Source: Enoplolaimus lenunculus
Taxonomy: Eukaryota; Nematoda; Enoplea; Enoplida; Thoracostomopsidae
Reading direction: 5' to 3'
Length of the DNA: 64,000 nt
NCBI GenBank assembly: GCA_030248215.1
Contig: JASANG010002617.1
Location: 45,251-109,250, forward strand
The position numbers were made by a program, and so were the translations under genes. Shown here one piece after another: positions 52,022 through 63,566 of this stretch (position 1 is the first letter of the stretch; every line of letters begins with the position of its first letter). The notes beneath the pieces are model-generated. The model was not told the DNA's origin and ran no database searches. It saw only the letters and a program-made list of their open reading frames with translations.

Positions 52022-53025
52022 CAGTCGGAATTTTGATTCCGATTCAAATCCAGCTTTGGTTCCAATTCTTATCGCATGCATAATCGGAATGCATTCGAAA
52101 ACCGATATATTTATCTGGCGGTTGCAGGGATGGGGGCGGTCTTGGTCTGTCTCGCTCTTGTTCAGTCTCGGTGGTATGCGAACAGAGACCAAAGAAGTGA
52201 AAAAACGATAAGCAACTACAAAAATTTTCCTTACATCGCAGCTTTGGCAAGGAAGTACTTGTGCATTTCGCCTACCAACACAGACAGCGAACGATTAAGG
52301 AGCACCACTACCTGGTTGTGCAGCGATTTGAGAAACAGAATGACCCCTCCGGTGACCCAAAATTCTATTTTTGAAGGGAAACCCAAAGGCCCAAAACCCT
52401 TTGATTTTATTGAGGCAACGCACAAATAGTTGCATTTTGGCGTTTAAAACATTTATGGCATAGTTTCAAATATTATGGGTCTTCCGCATCCGCATTTATA
52501 ACGTCACGCTATGTTAAAAAAATTTGCAGTCTATTCGATTTGCCCAGGAGCAAAAGCAACACTATATCTCTGAAATAGGGATTGTACTGGCGGTGTTTTA
52601 AGACAATGGGATTTGTCCCGAGCCTGTTTGAAGGGTATATATGGCGACAGTAGCCAAGTGAAAAGTAAAGTAAAAAAATAAAGTAGTCAAGTGAAAAATA
52701 AAGTAAAAAATAAACTTTGGCAGCGATTTATTAGTTAAATTGTCTGAAACGGCGATTCAGAGCAGGCAAAAATGTGCAAAACTTTTGTTAAAAATCTTAT
52801 TTTTATTTTAGGTAACAGTAAAAATTGACCGAGACCGAGACCAAAAGTCTCGGTCTCGCTTTTTTGACCGAGACCGCCCATCGCTGCATAGAACTACGTA
52901 GTGCGTACATAAAATAAGACTCGGTACGTATATTATGTGAAAGGTATGTCCTTTGAAAATTTCAAGTGTATACCGATTTCGGTTTCGATTCCGATTCTGG
53001 TATAATTTAGTTCCGTTTTACACTG
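52022..53025. mobile_element. Family II hAT-like element, interrupted copy
   Basis: The left end reads CAGTCGGAATTTTGATTCCG. The right end inverted reads CAGTGTAAAACGGAACTAAA and then TTATACCAGAATCGGAATCG, which matches the arm of the family II copy at 7948 (TTATACCAGAATTGGAACAG). No clear target duplication is seen. Its middle is replaced by another element. Confidence 0.5.
52125..52886. mobile_element. Nested element with GGTCTC arrays
   Basis: The left end CAGGGATGGGGGCGGTC and the inverse of the right end, CAGCGATGGGCGGTCTCGG, form a terminal inverted repeat. Both arms carry repeated GGTCTC hexamers. It lies inside the family II copy. The flanking octamers do not match, so the target duplication is lost or the ends are off by a few bases. 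Confidence 0.55.
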
Positions 53026-53400
53026 TGGGCAGTACAATAAAGCAATGTCAGAACTAGATGAGTAAACTGATTAATGCAGTAGAGAATTTTTATTGGTGCC
53101 GGAGGTGGAGTAGATCTTTGGTACTTTGAAGTTCAACAGACAATTTTTCCAATTTTACCGACCGAGGCATCCCAGGCATCACAAGTTTATTTAATTTTTT
53201 CATTGGCAAGTACGCGATTCCTTGGTTTGAAATTATACGTACGTTTAACATCCAAAAGACAAAAACCATCGCTTAGTGTCACTCTAAAATAGCTAAGAAT
53301 ACAAAAATTTACGAAAAATATGAAAATATTGCAAAAAATTTGAAATTGTTAGTCCCTATTTTTATCTCGGGGACTTTCTAAAACGTCCCATACATTATCA

Positions 53401-53468
53401 AATCCCCTGAATCGAACCGGGGTCACCTTCAAGACAACCTCACTGGAAATTGGGCTACCAAAATGCCA
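53401..53468 (-). other. Possible tRNA remnant
   Basis: On the minus strand CCCCGGTTCGATTCAGGGG forms a T-arm with a good B box, and an arm with loop CTTGAAG precedes it. The A-box region (TTGGTAGCCCAATTTCC) is weak and the acceptor stem does not pair. It is a decayed tRNA or SINE head at best. Confidence 0.3.
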
Positions 53469-54651
53469 ATATAGTAAAGCAGGGTAACTTGGGTCAAGTT
53501 GTTAAGTGTTAGAAGTTGTGAAAAATTGTAAAAAGCTTCTTTCGACGTAAAGTTTGTTGCATAACACCGAACGATGTTCATATTCTTTGTCTAAATGTAA
53601 TAATGTAACTGACAAAAAAGTTCGGTGTTTTTTAAAAAATTGTACTTTCCGAACTTATCACGTACAATTATATATAAGTTCGGACACACTCATTCGGATC
53701 ATTAGCTTCTTTGTGTGCACACGAAATTACGTTGCCATGTTGTTTCATGTTCCAAAAGCTCTGTTGGAATAATCATGACTTAGATGTCGACCAAAAGGAC
53801 CCGCTGCGATTTGCCAAATCTGAATGGTAACTTTCTAAAAACCATTTACATGTATAAAACTTGTATAAATTCAGAATATATTGATACTGTTTTCACTCCA
53901 TCACAAAGTGTGAAAGTCTTACGAGAGGACTATTAAAATTAGAAATGCAGCCGGTACGTATATATATAAACCAGTGAACTTAATTTTAACTCGGATTTTG
54001 TCTTGTCAAAATTTTTATATGTTGGAATGTAAGCTACATAATATTACTCCTTGGTATAATTTAGTAATTAAAAGTACATAAGTGTACTAATGCGGCTTGT
54101 GAGTTAAGCTACATAATTTGTCGCACTGCCACAGTAAAAGTAAATTGATGTTGAATCGATATTTGATGAAACCTGTTTGTTGGTTTTGGCTGGAGATAGA
54201 TATGGTTTTATTACTATATGATTGGACAAAGAAAACGGATTTTGACTTGAATAAATATTATTTATATTGGGCAAATGATAGCTAATGTGGTTAATGAGCA
54301 TGTGTACATACCGACAGATGTTCTTTTGTGTGGGTTTTACGTACGTAATATATGTATGTATATACGAGTGTAGCTACGTATATTTCAGAAGATCATTTTT
54401 AATATTAACGTTTACGAATTTTAAATTGGAAAAAAGTAAAAATTTAATTTATTTTTCGTTTCAACGACTTAGAATTTGATGCTGAAAGGATAGCAGATAA
54501 ATATTATTTGAAGAATTTGTAATTTTGGGGTTATCCAACGAGTGTTTAGGCTCCGGCGTAGTTAATACAAGAACCATACTTGAATCAAATGCATATATAT
54601 TTAGCTGAAGTGTTGGATGATTAGGTCATTCATTGTTAAGTCGTCTCTAGT
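53469..54651. other. AT-rich noncoding stretch
   Basis: No gene or repeat ends are supported here. The frames present are short and AT-biased. Confidence 0.5.
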
Positions 54652-55458
54652 AGGGATGTGCCGATTAATTTTCATCGGTAATAATTAGGGATGTGCCGAT
54701 ACCAAAATTTTTTTGCCGATGTTTATACCGATGCCGATTCTTATTTTGAAATTTTGCCGATGCCAACTTTAGTTCACCTTGCTTAATAAAGAGATAGGAT
54801 ACTACGTTACATCATTATATGAACACTTAAACCCTAGCCATGATAAACGATTATAATTTTAGACGAACGGTTCATTTCAATTAATTTTTTCGAACACCAA
54901 CGCAAGAAAGATATCAGTGTTCCTGACCGGACACACTGATATGCCTCCAGAAATGAAATTGATAGCATTCAAACTGACTGTTATTTTACAAAAAGTATCG
55001 GCAAAGAATCGGCAATTTTTTGCAGTAGCGATGTCGATGCCGATACTCACGAAAAGTGTCTATTATTACCGATGCCGATGCTGATTAATCGGCACATCCC
55101 TAGTAATAATCGAGTTTTTGTGAATATTGGCATCGGAACTGCAAAACAAATTACCTATTCTTTACCGATACTTTTTGCATAAGACAGTGAGTTGGAATGC
55201 TATCAATTTCACTTCTTCTCCGTATATTAATGTATCTGATGAGGTAAACAATTACCTTTTTTGCGTTTGTGTTTGAAAAAATTAATTGAAATGAACCATT
55301 CTCATAAACTTATATATAATTGTTTCTGGTGTATCCTATCTATTCTTTAAATATGCTGTAGTAAAGAAAGAATCTGTATCGGTATCGACACATTTACAAA
55401 GAAAAGAATCGGCATCGGTATCGGCATCGAGAAAAATTTCGGTATCGGCACATCCCTA
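54652..55458. repeat. Compound of TAGGGATGTGCCGAT-ended short elements
   Basis: TAGGGATGTGCCGAT occurs at 54652 and 54686; its inverse ends at 55102 and 55458. The first arm's continuation (TAAT, then ATCGGTAATAAT) pairs with the end at 55102, while the second (ACC) pairs with the end at 55458, so two elements are interleaved. Their inner sequences are inverse to each other: GAAATTGATAGCATTC near 54955 returns inverted near 55195. All arms carry GGCATC/GGTATC hexamers. Confidence 0.65.
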
Positions 55459-56323
55459 ATCTCTTGGACGGCGCAGTTGGTAAAGTTTCCTCTTAAAGGT
55501 TGACCACTAAATGAAATTGTCTTTTCAGTATACACCGTAATATGTACTCGTTAACATATATATTGTTTTGTGAAGTATTTGCATTTTGCCAGCAGCTTAA
55601 ACGGTCCGATGTATTTAAAATTACATACACCAAGAATGCGATATGTTATTTTTTGGTCAAAACAGGAATTATATAATGCCCATTACCAGTCCCTGTAATC
55701 AATCTGAGTTCAGACTAAAATACTCTTTTCTTTGGAATTTCCGTCAAAGTCCAATTCATTCATATTTTGGTTTCCGAGAACGGTTTATTATTGTTTCTTC
55801 GCTTATGTTGCTGTATCTTTTTAGTATCTTAATCTAAAGATACATTATTTAATTGCATTACGGTATTTATTACTAGGGTATGCATGTAGTAAACTATTGG
55901 TGGACATTGCGTAATTATTGACGAACCTTATTTTTCGCATTTATTTCGCATACCCATGAAGAAAATTAAATTATTTTTCATCATATATTATCTCAATTTG
56001 TGGGCTAATATAAAATATCCAGTTTATTGATAACGAATTTTGCTTTTGGGGGTGGTCAAGTACATATATTGTGAACATATTTGATTCTGTATATATCCTT
56101 TTTAACATTACCTGTTAGCCTTGATTCTACGGTGTTCGCAATTATGTCAAAACGAAAGATTCAAAACCGATATACAACGCTTGGAAAGCTTGTTACTGCA
56201 TCCTGCTGTAGGCACTATTGTCCGCATTGTCGCTATTGTGAACAGCATGGTGCGTGTAAATTGAATGCATGACAAAACACTCTAGTGCTCGCTTTTTAGT
56301 CCAATCTTGAATGGAGGCTTTTT

Positions 56324-56691
56324 CAGGGGTGCAGCCGGTTTCAAACCGGCGCTTAATTTTAGACTAATAGTCTTACGCTGAAATTTAGACTTAGGAATAG
56401 GAATACACTGAGATACTGTTCGGCCTCTAAAATAACACTTGCCATCTATCGGGTTTTCCAGCGTCATTGTAACCCAATAAATATTGTGAACGTACATGGT
56501 TTCATCCAAACATTTAACACATGCGTGTACGACAGAAAAAAAATGAAACTAAGTCAATCATTTCAATGGCAATTGGCATAGAACAAATAAATGATGGTTT
56601 CAATTTTTAAGTTTAAAAAACATCTGGCAAGATAAAATACCACAGCCGGATGACGATTTTTTACCGTAGTCGGATATCCGGTCGCACCCTG
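56324..56691. mobile_element. hAT-like element, diverged family I relative
   Basis: The left end CAGGGGTGCAGCCGG and the inverse of the right end, CAGGGTGCGACCGG, are alike and close to the family I termini. The 368-bp length also fits. No matching flanking octamers. The inner sequence is unlike the 391-bp copies, so it is an older subfamily. Confidence 0.5.
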
Positions 56692-57469
56692 ATATTTACT
56701 GCTTCATAAAGGAATTGGCATTTAGATAGCCGCATCGGTTCAATGACCGTGAACAAAATTGTCAAGCCGGTGTAAGTATTTGACACTTGTTTTATATACA
56801 TATGTGCTATATATAGCAGGATTTCAACAGGAGCTAGATTGCACAACCAGCAGGTACAGGAATTTATTTTTTCACCGGAACAGGAACCAGAAGAGGAGTT
56901 ACAAAGGTATAATATATACGTAATATCGCCAAATTGTTGCTAATTGGCTTGTGACCCAAATTAAACATGTGGTTTACAGCATAATGTTCCGGAGTCGCAT
57001 GAAACAATGACCCTTGGTCAGTTTTACACAGAACTGTACCAAAATTAACTTCTGTGAAAATCAATTACTTCCCGATGGCGAATATTCATAAGCACAGTGA
57101 AAGTTTAATTAAGATAACAAAACTAAGCAAACCATTCTTACCGCTCACAGTTCCTATGAAGGTAAATTTATGTTCAGGAAAAAATTTACTTGAAGTTTCA
57201 AAACAAACACATACATTACATACATTGGCATAGCCAGGATTTCAGCTTGGGGGTCCACATCGCTGAACTGCTATGCCTGAGGTGTGTGATTACAAATAAG
57301 GAATCCATTACCAAAACCAAATCCACTTCACATATTTATAATGTTAGCGACTGTAACTATGACATATTTCAACATCACCTTATTTCCTGCCCCCAAAATC
57401 CAACTTCATGCCCTTTTGAAATGACACATCAAGGATTTTTAAGTGAGTGGGCATTTGAGGCTGGTCCAG

Positions 57470-58344
57470 CAGGGTTGTTGGCCGGAAAAATACCGGAAAA
57501 TGGTTTTTTTTTTCATTTTTTCCTTTTTTCCGAGGGGGTGGAAAAAAATGGAAAAAATGGAAAAATATTAAACGATTTTGCAACTAAATATGATATAAAA
57601 TAACGTTTTTAGACGACGTGTAACTAATTTTCATGCAACACATTAACAGTGACCTTGTGTATATGTCCACCGGGACACATTATATGTTCGAAAAGAGCGA
57701 AAATTGCAGAATTTGAATATATAAATGGATTTCAGAATTGAAGCTTTGCCGCGAGATTCAATATAAAACTACACATGCAACTTGTTCGGTACACTAACCA
57801 GGTTTCGTCGGCAGTCTCGCCAAAGTTAGGGTGCTCAAAATTGAAAGCTTGCTTTTACCGTATGATTTAACACAAAAATGCGTCTAGCTCAACCTCGCTT
57901 TGCTCGCGAGGTTGCAACAATTGAGGTGTTTTGATGTCAGAAAAAACCCAAAAGTGTCTAGGGATTTAATATATACTTACAAAAGACAACTCTGACTTCT
58001 TTAGCTCGCTCCATTCATGAGTTTTTGATGTTCTGATGACCTCCGCCGATTATATATTCCACACCGAAACTAACGAGTCAGTGATATATAATTTTTGCTG
58101 TGGCCTTAAGAATCGAATTTTTCAAAAATTCAGATTTGGTCTTGGAATGATCAGGGGATGTCACCAGAAGCTCAAATATGCAAAAATTTCAAAATGCAAG
58201 CATTTTTGTGCAAACGTCGGCTGAGCGTGGAATAACAGATCACTCAGACAAAAAATGACTTTTTTCCATTTTTTCATTTTTTGCAGAAAAAATGGAAAAA
58301 TTCATTTTTTCCGGTCATAATTTTTTCCGGAAAAAACACCTCTG
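57470..58344. mobile_element. hAT-like element with GGAAAAA arrays
   Basis: Left end CAGGGTTGTTGGCCGGAAAA; right end inverted CAGAGGTGTTTTTTCCGG. Flanked by TGGTCCAG (57462-57469) and TGATCCAG (58345-58352), an 8-bp duplication with one difference. Poly-A/T and TTTTTCC arrays lie in both arms. 875 bp, no coding capacity seen. Confidence 0.7.
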
Positions 58345-59722
58345 TGATCCAGTGCTCCCCCAAGCTAGTGCCGAGGTCAACACTGAGTACGGAACGTGCG
58401 AAGTATTAACCATTTTCTGGGAAATATGTGTTGTTATTCTCAAGTTTTACCAATGGCAAACCTACATATGCCCATGCCGATGTCGGTACTAATTTTAGCA
58501 TAATCATGCTTTAGCGAAGGTTAGTTTTACTAAATTATATGGCCATAAACGCTAATACTTAAAACCTAACAAACAAAAACAACTGACAACTGTTAATTTC
58601 GCTCAATTTCATAGTGTGCGCATTAGGCATCTGCAAGTGTATGGAATGACAACATCTCAATGTGGGTATCTACCAAGGGAAAAAACGTTATATTTAGCAC
58701 ATTTATTTAGTAAGCAGCTTTTAGTGATTACTGCTGCAACCTTTGGCTATATTGAAACAGGGATCACTTTTTAATGGGGTCAATATTTCAGTCCTATATT
58801 GGCCGTGCAAAAATACCGGGGGTTTCTTTTTAATGAGGGTCATTGTTTCACACGATAGTACTGTGAAATTTGGATTGGAACTCATGAATATGTGCCCGGA
58901 GTGATTTTTTGGAGGATTCATTTTTCATGCGCCCCGGAAATACATTGGTCTTTAAGACCGTAAGTGGCTGCATATTCATGACCGCTGGTTGCGTCATACT
59001 TTTACTGGTGAGTGGCATGCGGTGTCGACCGGCTGGTGCGCAGCACAGAAAAGTATAACACGAACATTGGGGTTGCGCTTTTCACCAGAACTGGAATAAA
59101 AAACAGAAATTAAAGTAATTTTCAACATCGATTTACAGTTGAACTTTCCACATCAGATACAGTTTATAAACAAAATTGCACTAATAGGAAAAACACTCAT
59201 TTTGAAATAGCCATTTTTAAATGCACAGTTTCAAATATATAAATTGTATGAATAATTTGCCATAAAACCGTAAAAAATGAAGATCCTGCGTTGTTAAGCG
59301 CAGGAACAGGAATTGCATTTTTGCCGGAATTCCGCTGGCACCCTGGCGCTGCTAAAGTATCGTGTAATAGCGCTCCCGTTTGTGAACGCCTTCAAAAATC
59401 GTTTTGCTACTTGTGTACGGTCTCTTATTGCTCACATTTTAAATAATTATTCAAATAATTATTCCACTCAATATAGAATTTGGAAAACTGGATAAAGAAA
59501 ACGAGAAACCTATTACTAGTAACTTTCTGCTGTCATTACTTATCAGCAATATTTTCGTTTTAGAGCGCCCCGTTCAACTCACTACGGAGAAGTTGCGCTT
59601 GAAGCAGCAAGCGTTGAGTGAAACAGAAGACTATTTTATTGACGACGAGTATTATGAAAGCTGTGAGTTGCGTGAGCGTGTCTACAATTTAAAATCTTGC
59701 CCGTTATATATATATATATATA
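58345..59722. other. Noncoding stretch with a decayed element end
   Basis: No gene supported. Near 58740-58880 two related phrases (GGGATCACTTTTTAATGGGG and CCGGGGGTTTCTTTTTAATG) form a loose repeat. At about 59325-59345 TTGCCGGAATTCCGCTGGCA and CCCTG look like the right end of a family I relative. Confidence 0.4.
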
Positions 59723-60606
59723 AAGAATCTCTTTTGAAAGCCACTTGTACTCCGAATATAAGCCATTGATGGTGGATTTCACTTCAGTCGATGATGAAAA
59801 TGTAAAATATAACAGATAAAATAAATACCTATGTTCGACTAAGGTTGTTTCACAAATAATAGAGCAAAAAATACGATTAAAATGAAATTTTTGGTGAAAT
59901 GCATTTTTCACTTTCCGGTTCCGGTTCCGGTAAAATTTTCAAATTCCGGTTCCGGTAAAATATATATATATATATATTCAGGGTGCAACCGGAATTCCGG
60001 TTCCGGTTCCGGCATTTTTTCACCTTCCGGTTCCGGTTCCGGTAAATTTTTACCGGATTTAAAAATTCCGGTATTATAATTTGGCCGTTTTCTTAACTTT
60101 GCTAATTTTTAAGAATCTCTTTTGAAAGCCACTTGTACACCCGAATATAAGCCATTAATGGTGGATTTCACTTCATTCGATGATGAAAATCTAAAATACA
60201 ACAAATAAAATAAATACCTATGTTCGACTAAGGGTATTTCACAAATAATAGAGCAAAAAATAAGATTAAAATGAAATTTTTGGTGAAATGCATTTTTCAT
60301 TTTCCGGTTCCGGTTCCGGTAAAATTTTCAAATTCCGGTTCCGGTAAATTGTAATTCCGGTTGCACCCTGATATATATAAGGTATTTATTTTATTTGTGG
60401 TATTTTAGATTTTCGTCGTCGACTGAAGTGAAATCCACCATCAATAACTTATATTCGGAGTACAAGTGGCTTTCAAAAGAGATAATTAAAAATTAGCAAA
60501 GTTAAGAAAACGGCCAAATTATAAAACACCGGAATTTTTAAATCCGGTAAAAATTTACCGGAACCGGAAGGTGAAAAAATGCCGGAACCGGAATTCCGGT
60601 TGCACC

Positions 60607-60609
<3 letters not shown>
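59723..60609. repeat. Cluster of three family I hAT-like copies in TA repeats
   Basis: A partial copy (59723-59960) ends in (TA)n. A full copy follows (59979-60370), then a partial copy in inverse orientation (60381-60609). Short TA stretches separate them. The full copy has both CAGGGTGCAACCGG ends. Neighbouring TA repeats hide any target duplication. Confidence 0.85.

Positions 60610-60675
<66 letters not shown>
60610..60675. repeat. (TA)n microsatellite
   Basis: About 33 TA units without interruption, between the last family I copy and the 3' end of the Penelope-like element. Confidence 0.95.
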
Positions 60676-60678
<3 letters not shown>

Positions 60679-60751
60679 CATTTCAAATTAAATGATCAAC
60701 ATAAACGGTATAAACAGTAGCATTAGTCACTCAAGGAGGTAAATCCTGTAT

Positions 60752-61255
60752 TTATTTAAAAATTTTAAAGGCATATGAATTATTTTGAACGTTTAGTTTA
60801 GGGTTTTTATCCCTAATGTGTATTGCTTCTAGGATTTGAAGAGCGAAATTGGCATCACGACTCGAGCCTTGTCGATTTAATCTTGCTATGATTTCAAAAT
60901 CCTCGTTGTTACATTGATGGTTAGATGAAGAAATGTGATCAGAAATTGAAGATTTATACTTAATACTAGAATCAGTAGCTTCAAAAGTGCGATCCGAAAC
61001 ACGCATATGCTCGCATATCCTTTTTTGTAATTGTCGGTTCGCTGAACCGATGTAATCTAGCTGACAGCTAGAACATATAAACTGATAGATTACAAAGGAT
61101 TGCAGCAGTGGCGGAATACTGTCTTTTGTTTGAAAGAATGATCTTACCTTCTGATGATTATAATGAACAATCCGAATTTTCCATTTTTTGCTATCATAAA
61201 ATTTATAAAAAAGTTGACCGATTTGTTTCTTAAATTGAAACGAATGAGATCCCAA
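60752..61255 (-). CDS. GIY-YIG endonuclease domain, Penelope-like copy 1
   Basis: The frame reads FVIYQFICSSCQLDYIGSAN, then RQLQKRICEHM, the degenerate GIY-YIG core with the CxxC pair inserted, as known in the Penelope family. The catalytic Arg (RICEH region) and a later Glu (LEAIHIRD) are present. Upstream it includes the RT C-terminal HSFQFKKQIGQLF segment. This nuclease cuts the target DNA to prime reverse transcription. Confidence 0.85.
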   Translation of the reverse strand: MGSHSFQFKKQIGQLFYKFYDSKKWKIRIVHYNHQKVRSFFQTKDSIPPLLQSFVIYQFICSSCQLDYIGSANRQLQKRICEHMRVSDRTFEATDSSIKYKSSISDHISSSNHQCNNEDFEIIARLNRQGSSRDANFALQILEAIHIRDKNPKLNVQNNSYAFKIFK

Positions 61256-61359
61256 GAAGGGAATTCTAAAAACTATGGTTCGTACCCCGTTTTTGATAGA
61301 CTCGCACGCTTTAACCGGAGAAGAAAGCAGATTATGGTTAAGTTCAGGTATTTGGCTAA

Positions 61360-62280
61360 TTACAAGCCAGTTAGTGTCATCAGCAATAGATAAATTTCCA
61401 AATCTTTTAGAATAAACAACGAAAATGTTTTCTCAATCACTGATGTAGGTAAATTATTAGTCTTAAAAAGATTTTCTAGAAACTGAATTTCAATTTCAAG
61501 CAGTTTCGAATCAGAAGTGATTTCAAAACATCTATATGACAAGCAACTAATTAAGTTAGTTTTATACCTATATGGCATAAACGATCTGAAATTTAAGATC
61601 TGATTTGAATAAGTTGCTTTCCTGTACACGCCTGTTGACACTATACCTGTATTAGGATCCTTGCAAATCTTAATATCCAAGAAGGGTAGTGAACAGTTGC
61701 TTTCAATATCACACGTAAATTTAATTTTATGATGCCTAGAATTCAGAAAGTCCAAAAATTTTTTGGATTGTTCAACATTGTTAAACACTGCAAACGTGTC
61801 ATCTACATAGCGGCGGTAGAATCGAGGTCTAAGTTCATCAGGGCAAGACTCCATAGCCTTTTCCTCAAAGTCTACCATAAAGATATTCGCCAAAACCGGG
61901 CCTAATGGAGAGCCCATAGCGACTCCGTCTTTTTGAGTAAAAATTTTTCCATCGAAAATGAAATTAAGATTCATAGTACATAAACTGATGCCTTTAACCA
62001 ATAGGTCTACAGGAATACCAACCGGGAGTTGACCATTTCTAACCGCGTTTTTAATAATTTCAATAGTATCAATAATAGGAATATTAGTGAAGAGTGAGGT
62101 GACGTCATATGAGACCATCACCTCACTCTTCAAATTTAACTTTGTTACCTCTTCAGCAAATCGAAACGATGAATCTACTGTGTAGATACCGCGGCTAATT
62201 GGTTTTAACATAATGTCGATATGTTGAGCCAATTTATGACACGCGGATGCTACGGCCGACATTATTGGCCGGATTGGCAC
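61360..62280 (-). CDS. Reverse transcriptase core, Penelope-like copy 1
   Basis: The 306-codon frame begins PIRPIMSAVASACHKLAQHI. It gives MVSYDVTSLFTNIPI with the first catalytic Asp, GVAMGSPLGPVLANIFMVDF, and FYRRYVDDTFAVF with the YVDD motif, then FTCDIESNCSLPFLDIKICK. These are the RT blocks of Penelope-like elements, related to telomerase RT. The frame's ATG is internal to the original ORF. Confidence 0.9.
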   Translation of the reverse strand: MPIRPIMSAVASACHKLAQHIDIMLKPISRGIYTVDSSFRFAEEVTKLNLKSEVMVSYDVTSLFTNIPIIDTIEIIKNAVRNGQLPVGIPVDLLVKGISLCTMNLNFIFDGKIFTQKDGVAMGSPLGPVLANIFMVDFEEKAMESCPDELRPRFYRRYVDDTFAVFNNVEQSKKFLDFLNSRHHKIKFTCDIESNCSLPFLDIKICKDPNTGIVSTGVYRKATYSNQILNFRSFMPYRYKTNLISCLSYRCFEITSDSKLLEIEIQFLENLFKTNNLPTSVIEKTFSLFILKDLEIYLLLMTLTGL

Positions 62281-62851
62281 GTCTTTTTTTGTGGACCTTG
62301 GGTAGTCCGTATAAAATCGGTAGTCGAGATCCAGAAGGATTAATCAATTTAGCCGTATACGGTGAAATAATTTTCTGTTTGACGCATTCTGAAGTGAAAG
62401 ACCGGATTCGGTCTTCAAAATTAATAGTTCGTTTATATAAATTATTCAAATTATGGTCTGATAGTTCGAAAATATTAGGATCATTTAAAATTTTCATAAC
62501 TTTATTAATGTAGTCAGAACGGTTGAGGACTACAAGTCCATTTCCTTTGTCAGGCTTGGAAATTATTATTGATTTGTCTAAACTTAACGACTGTGGTGCT
62601 TTATATCTTTCAAAGTTAGAAATGGCAGTCTCCGCGATTCGTCTAAACATACTGGTAAAGGAAAACGGTAAACTCGCATTATCCGTCGATTTCAAAACCA
62701 TGTAGATAACCCTAGATGTGTCCAGTCTTTCATACCTTTTGACTTGAAAAAGCGACAATCTATCCAATTTCTTCTTATGGATCGCTTTAATTTTATTACG
62801 ACTATGTTCTACATACCACTTAACGTACATGTTCAGGACAAATCTATCCAT
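62234..62851 (-). CDS. RT N-terminal part, Penelope-like copy 1
   Basis: The frame reads IISKPDKGNGLVVLNRSDYI and SRLPILYGLPKVHKK, the first RT blocks of the family. Upstream, RLSLFQVKRYERLDTSRVIY runs directly into MVLKSTDNASLPFSFTSM. In copy 2 RVIY is followed by NLANRPLSDDEMLALKLGPG, a conserved Penelope-type motif, so copy 1 has lost this part. At its end the frame changes to that of the RT core. Confidence 0.8.
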   Translation of the reverse strand: MDRFVLNMYVKWYVEHSRNKIKAIHKKKLDRLSLFQVKRYERLDTSRVIYMVLKSTDNASLPFSFTSMFRRIAETAISNFERYKAPQSLSLDKSIIISKPDKGNGLVVLNRSDYINKVMKILNDPNIFELSDHNLNNLYKRTINFEDRIRSFTSECVKQKIISPYTAKLINPSGSRLPILYGLPKVHKKRRANPANNVGRSIRVS

Positions 62852-62892
62852 GAATTGAACCGAATTTTGAATTTTACTACAATTTTCATCAA

Positions 62893-63303
62893 CTATTTTA
62901 GAAAGCTCAAAAATTTTACGTTTTTATCTCTAGTTTCGTTTTTCAGTATTTGAAAGTGGAAGTTTTTAATATTTCTAACATTCTTTTTAATAACAGGATT
63001 GCGAAGCTTAAGAAACTGTGGTGTCAACGACAGATTAATACAACATTCAATAAAGTATATGTCTTCCTCTGCTTTGATAATTTTCAGAGCAGGGTTTAGC
63101 CACTTTCGGAAGGCTTGTAGAGTCTCGCTGCCCAATTTCTCTCTAATACCCTTATAAAGGCAATTACCAAATCTAGCCGAAATTAACTTTAAGATTGCAC
63201 TTAGAGCGAATTTTGCCACTACATTATCACTGTTTTGCGAGTTCTGGTCTAAACTAGAGTTCCTCGGTTCATTAGATATATTATCCGAAGCCATGAGTAA
63301 CAA
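62893..63303 (-). CDS. N-terminal region, Penelope-like copy 1
   Basis: The 136-codon frame reads KFALSAILKLISARFGNCLY and LKLRNPVIKKNVRNIKNFHF. It is helical and basic; no known domain. The last part matches copy 2, where the frame stays open into the next segment; here it ends after a frame change. The start MLLMASDNISNEPRNSSLDQ is the first possible ATG and is plausible but untested. Confidence 0.6.
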   Translation of the reverse strand: MLLMASDNISNEPRNSSLDQNSQNSDNVVAKFALSAILKLISARFGNCLYKGIREKLGSETLQAFRKWLNPALKIIKAEEDIYFIECCINLSLTPQFLKLRNPVIKKNVRNIKNFHFQILKNETRDKNVKFLSFLK

Positions 63304-63566
63304 ATAAATGCTACAAAAACAAACAAACGAAACTAAAATGAAAAGGTGTGTAACTTCCAGCTATTTCCACCCGTTTAGTGCTTAGGCGAGCTAAATTAAG
63401 AAGTTATAACCTCTGACAAATATGCCGGTACACTTTTCCGTTAGCTATGTATTTGGTTAAGATTATAAAAGTTCTAGAAAGTTATAAATCAGATATTATT
63501 TCAGGATTTTGGTTTTAATTTAAAACTGGTAAAAATTGTCCGTAGAGAATGTTAAATGAATTCAGG

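Larger units (their letters stand above)
60676..63303 (-). mobile_element. Penelope-like element, copy 1
   Basis: On the minus strand an N-terminal region, a reverse transcriptase and a GIY-YIG endonuclease follow in the order typical of Penelope-like elements. The 3' end abuts the (TA)n tract. At least two frame changes split the single ORF (between 62893 and 62851, and near 62260), and a segment is missing near 62700, where copy 2 continues differently. The copy otherwise keeps all the domains. Confidence 0.9.

Noticed and set aside
63303-63566. Hammerhead ribozyme expected in Penelope-like elements
   Set aside because: I found no CTGATGA and GAAA core in suitable spacing between the two copies on either strand. 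CTGATGATGAAA near 63920 is inside coding sequence.
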